This document shows positions 22,690-23,518 of a stretch of 23,518 bases of DNA, piece by piece. The notes below the pieces were generated by a model. It made no database searches and was not told where the DNA came from. It was given only the letters and a program-made list of their open reading frames with translations. The stretch comes from Euryarchaeota archaeon UBA438. Its GTDB lineage: Archaea > Thermoplasmatota > Poseidoniia > Poseidoniales > Thalassarchaeaceae. The position numbers and the translations under genes were made by a program. The stretch spans positions 1 to 23,518 of the forward strand of contig DAQP01000032.1 of NCBI GenBank assembly GCA_002504435.1. Reading direction: 5' to 3'. Position 1 is the stretch's first letter; each line of letters starts with the position of its first letter.

Positions 22690-23193
22690 TCATGCCTCTA
22701 TCTCCCACAATTCGTCACCTATCCAGTGAATGGTCGATATCGCCTTCCCCTTCGTCATCTCCATCATCTCATTCCCATCGACAAGAGCCACGCCTATCGC
22801 AAGCGGTGTGCCCCTGTCCTGGTCCCTGACCCAGACGAATCCACCTGCATCCACGGAGGGGTCGGCGATGTGCACGCCTGCACCCATGCAGTCCGCACCG
22901 TTGAGGAGGAATGGGGTGGCACCGTCGTCAACAGCAGCCCAGCACCTGTCTGGCTTCCAGTGAAGTATTCCTCTGATTGTTGGAACCCACTTGTGTGAGT
23001 CACCCATCTCCACCTTGATCCCGACCACCGTTCGATCCAGCAGCAGTATGTCCCTGCCCTCGAAGTGAGCCAGTTCGATGAAGCCATCAGACAGGTCGAT
23101 ATCCATGCCCAACACGTCCCCGAGTTGCCTCTCGACCTCCCTGACATGCTTGTGCCTGACTGGCTTCCTCTTGCGCATGCGGGGCTCGCCCAT
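22690..23193 (-). CDS. PUA-domain RNA-binding protein, MCT-1/Tma20-like
   Basis: A 167-residue protein with an N-terminal pre-PUA domain and a C-terminal PUA RNA-binding domain. The PUA hallmark is AVDDGATPFLLNGADCMGAG (about 87-106). The layout resembles eukaryotic MCT-1/Tma20 and archaeal relatives linked to translation and 40S/30S recycling. That function is inferred from the family and supported only by the divergent ribosomal protein gene next door. An alternative ATG (23178, MRKRKPVRH) would remove five residues. Forty bases separate its stop and start regions from the secreted-protein gene downstream. Confidence 0.85.
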   Translation of the reverse strand: MGEPRMRKRKPVRHKHVREVERQLGDVLGMDIDLSDGFIELAHFEGRDILLLDRTVVGIKVEMGDSHKWVPTIRGILHWKPDRCWAAVDDGATPFLLNGADCMGAGVHIADPSVDAGGFVWVRDQDRGTPLAIGVALVDGNEMMEMTKGKAISTIHWIGDELWEIEA

Positions 23194-23269
23194 GTGCCAG
23201 CGTGCCAGAGACTACGACAAGAACGTAGTGCTGCTCGCCGGGAAAGAGCCCCCGATGTGCTCCAATCCA

Positions 23270-23277
23270 TTGAAATA
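23270..23277 (+). promoter_or_regulatory. TATA-like box TTGAAATA for ribosomal protein S8e
   Basis: TTGAAATA begins 31 bases before the S8e ATG, the same 8-mer and nearly the same distance as at Sec61-beta. It implies a transcript starting at or within a base or two of the ATG. No ribosome-binding site is seen there. Confidence 0.5.
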
Positions 23278-23300
23278 AGGGTGGTCGGTCGGCGGGACGC

Positions 23301-23518
23301 ATGGCGAAGTGGCACGGCATCTCCCGTCGCAAGGCATCGGGCGGACGCCTGAAGAGGCCAAACCGCTATCGTGGAAAGCGCAGGACGGAGATTTCCAGCG
23401 AGGCCCAGTTCGCGTACGTATCGAGCGAGGACCAGAGGAAGAACTACCGAAAGAGGGGCAACTCTCAGACGGTCAGGGTCCTAGGCGCCAACCGAATCAA
23501 CGTCAACGACCCCAAGAG
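23301..23518 (+). CDS. rps8e: Ribosomal protein S8e (3' end outside the window)
   Basis: Component of the small ribosomal subunit in archaea and eukaryotes, absent from bacteria. The ATG at 23301 opens a frame that stays open to the window end (72 codons plus two bases). The translation starts MAKWHGISRRKASGGRLKR, the conserved basic S8e N-terminus (WxGxSxRKxTGGR), and continues with the family stretch VRVLGANRINV. Archaeal S8e is about 125-135 residues, so roughly the last 40% is missing. Divergent from the PUA-protein gene, with about 107 bases between the starts. Confidence 0.93.
   Translation, partial: MAKWHGISRRKASGGRLKRPNRYRGKRRTEISSEAQFAYVSSEDQRKNYRKRGNSQTVRVLGANRINVNDPK

Noticed and set aside
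22390..22998. 202-residue plus-strand frame
   Set aside because: It overlaps two better-supported minus-strand genes (PGF-CTERM and PUA proteins) and has no motif.

Overview
The window looks like chromosomal DNA of a planktonic euryarchaeon, most likely Marine Group II (Poseidoniales) or a close relative. This is inferred from gene content, not from a search. Archaeal markers are a FEN-1 nuclease, Sec61-beta, ribosomal protein S8e, a PUA-domain protein of the MCT-1 type, a Trm-G10-like tRNA methyltransferase and tRNAs with encoded CCA. They sit beside bacterial-looking genes: an aa3-type cytochrome c oxidase, a bifunctional RibD, a RimK-like ligase and a nitroreductase-fold dehalogenase homologue. 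A secreted protein ends in a PGF-CTERM-like sorting tail. Genes are packed tightly, and convergent 3' ends abut or overlap.

Layout. 1-972: the 3' end of a surface or secreted protein with a Gln/Gly/Asn-rich segment followed by thrombospondin type-3-like acidic repeats. 1070-5694: DNA repair, RNA and cofactor genes, with fen (-) divergent from a Trm-G10-like gene (+), tRNA-Arg(TCG) (+), ribD (-), a YegS/diacylglycerol-kinase-like gene (+) and tRNA-Ser(TGA) (-). 5739-10266: a four-gene cytochrome oxidase operon on the minus strand in the order coxB, coxA, coxC, subunit IV. In it CoxA carries an extra N-terminal signal peptide and a CxCH-containing extracytoplasmic domain. 10399-13792: a Toprim protein, an Lrp/AsnC regulator, an NSUN-type RNA m5C methyltransferase, a small unknown gene and Sec61-beta. 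13797-17135: a coiled-coil unknown, a small Cys/His protein, a XerA-like tyrosine recombinase and a RimK-like ATP-grasp ligase. 17271-20484: a membrane protein with an N-terminal SAP DNA-binding domain, then a ParA ATPase. 20485-23518: an EamA-type transporter, an iodotyrosine-deiodinase-like flavoprotein, a PGF-CTERM protein, a PUA protein and the 5' part of the S8e gene.

How the parts may fit together. The cox operon is a complete proton-pumping terminal oxidase core with CuA. The SAP membrane protein, ParA and the tyrosine recombinase form a loose cluster that could serve chromosome anchoring, segregation and dimer resolution; no ParB is visible. Several plus-strand genes (tRNA-Arg, Sec61-beta, S8e) have a TTGAA(A)TA element 30-31 bases before the RNA start or the ATG, which suggests a shared TATA-box variant and leaderless mRNAs.

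The strongest leads for unreported biology are the CoxA fusion, the SAP-membrane/ParA pair and the archaeal dehalogenase homologue with all three substrate-lid residues.
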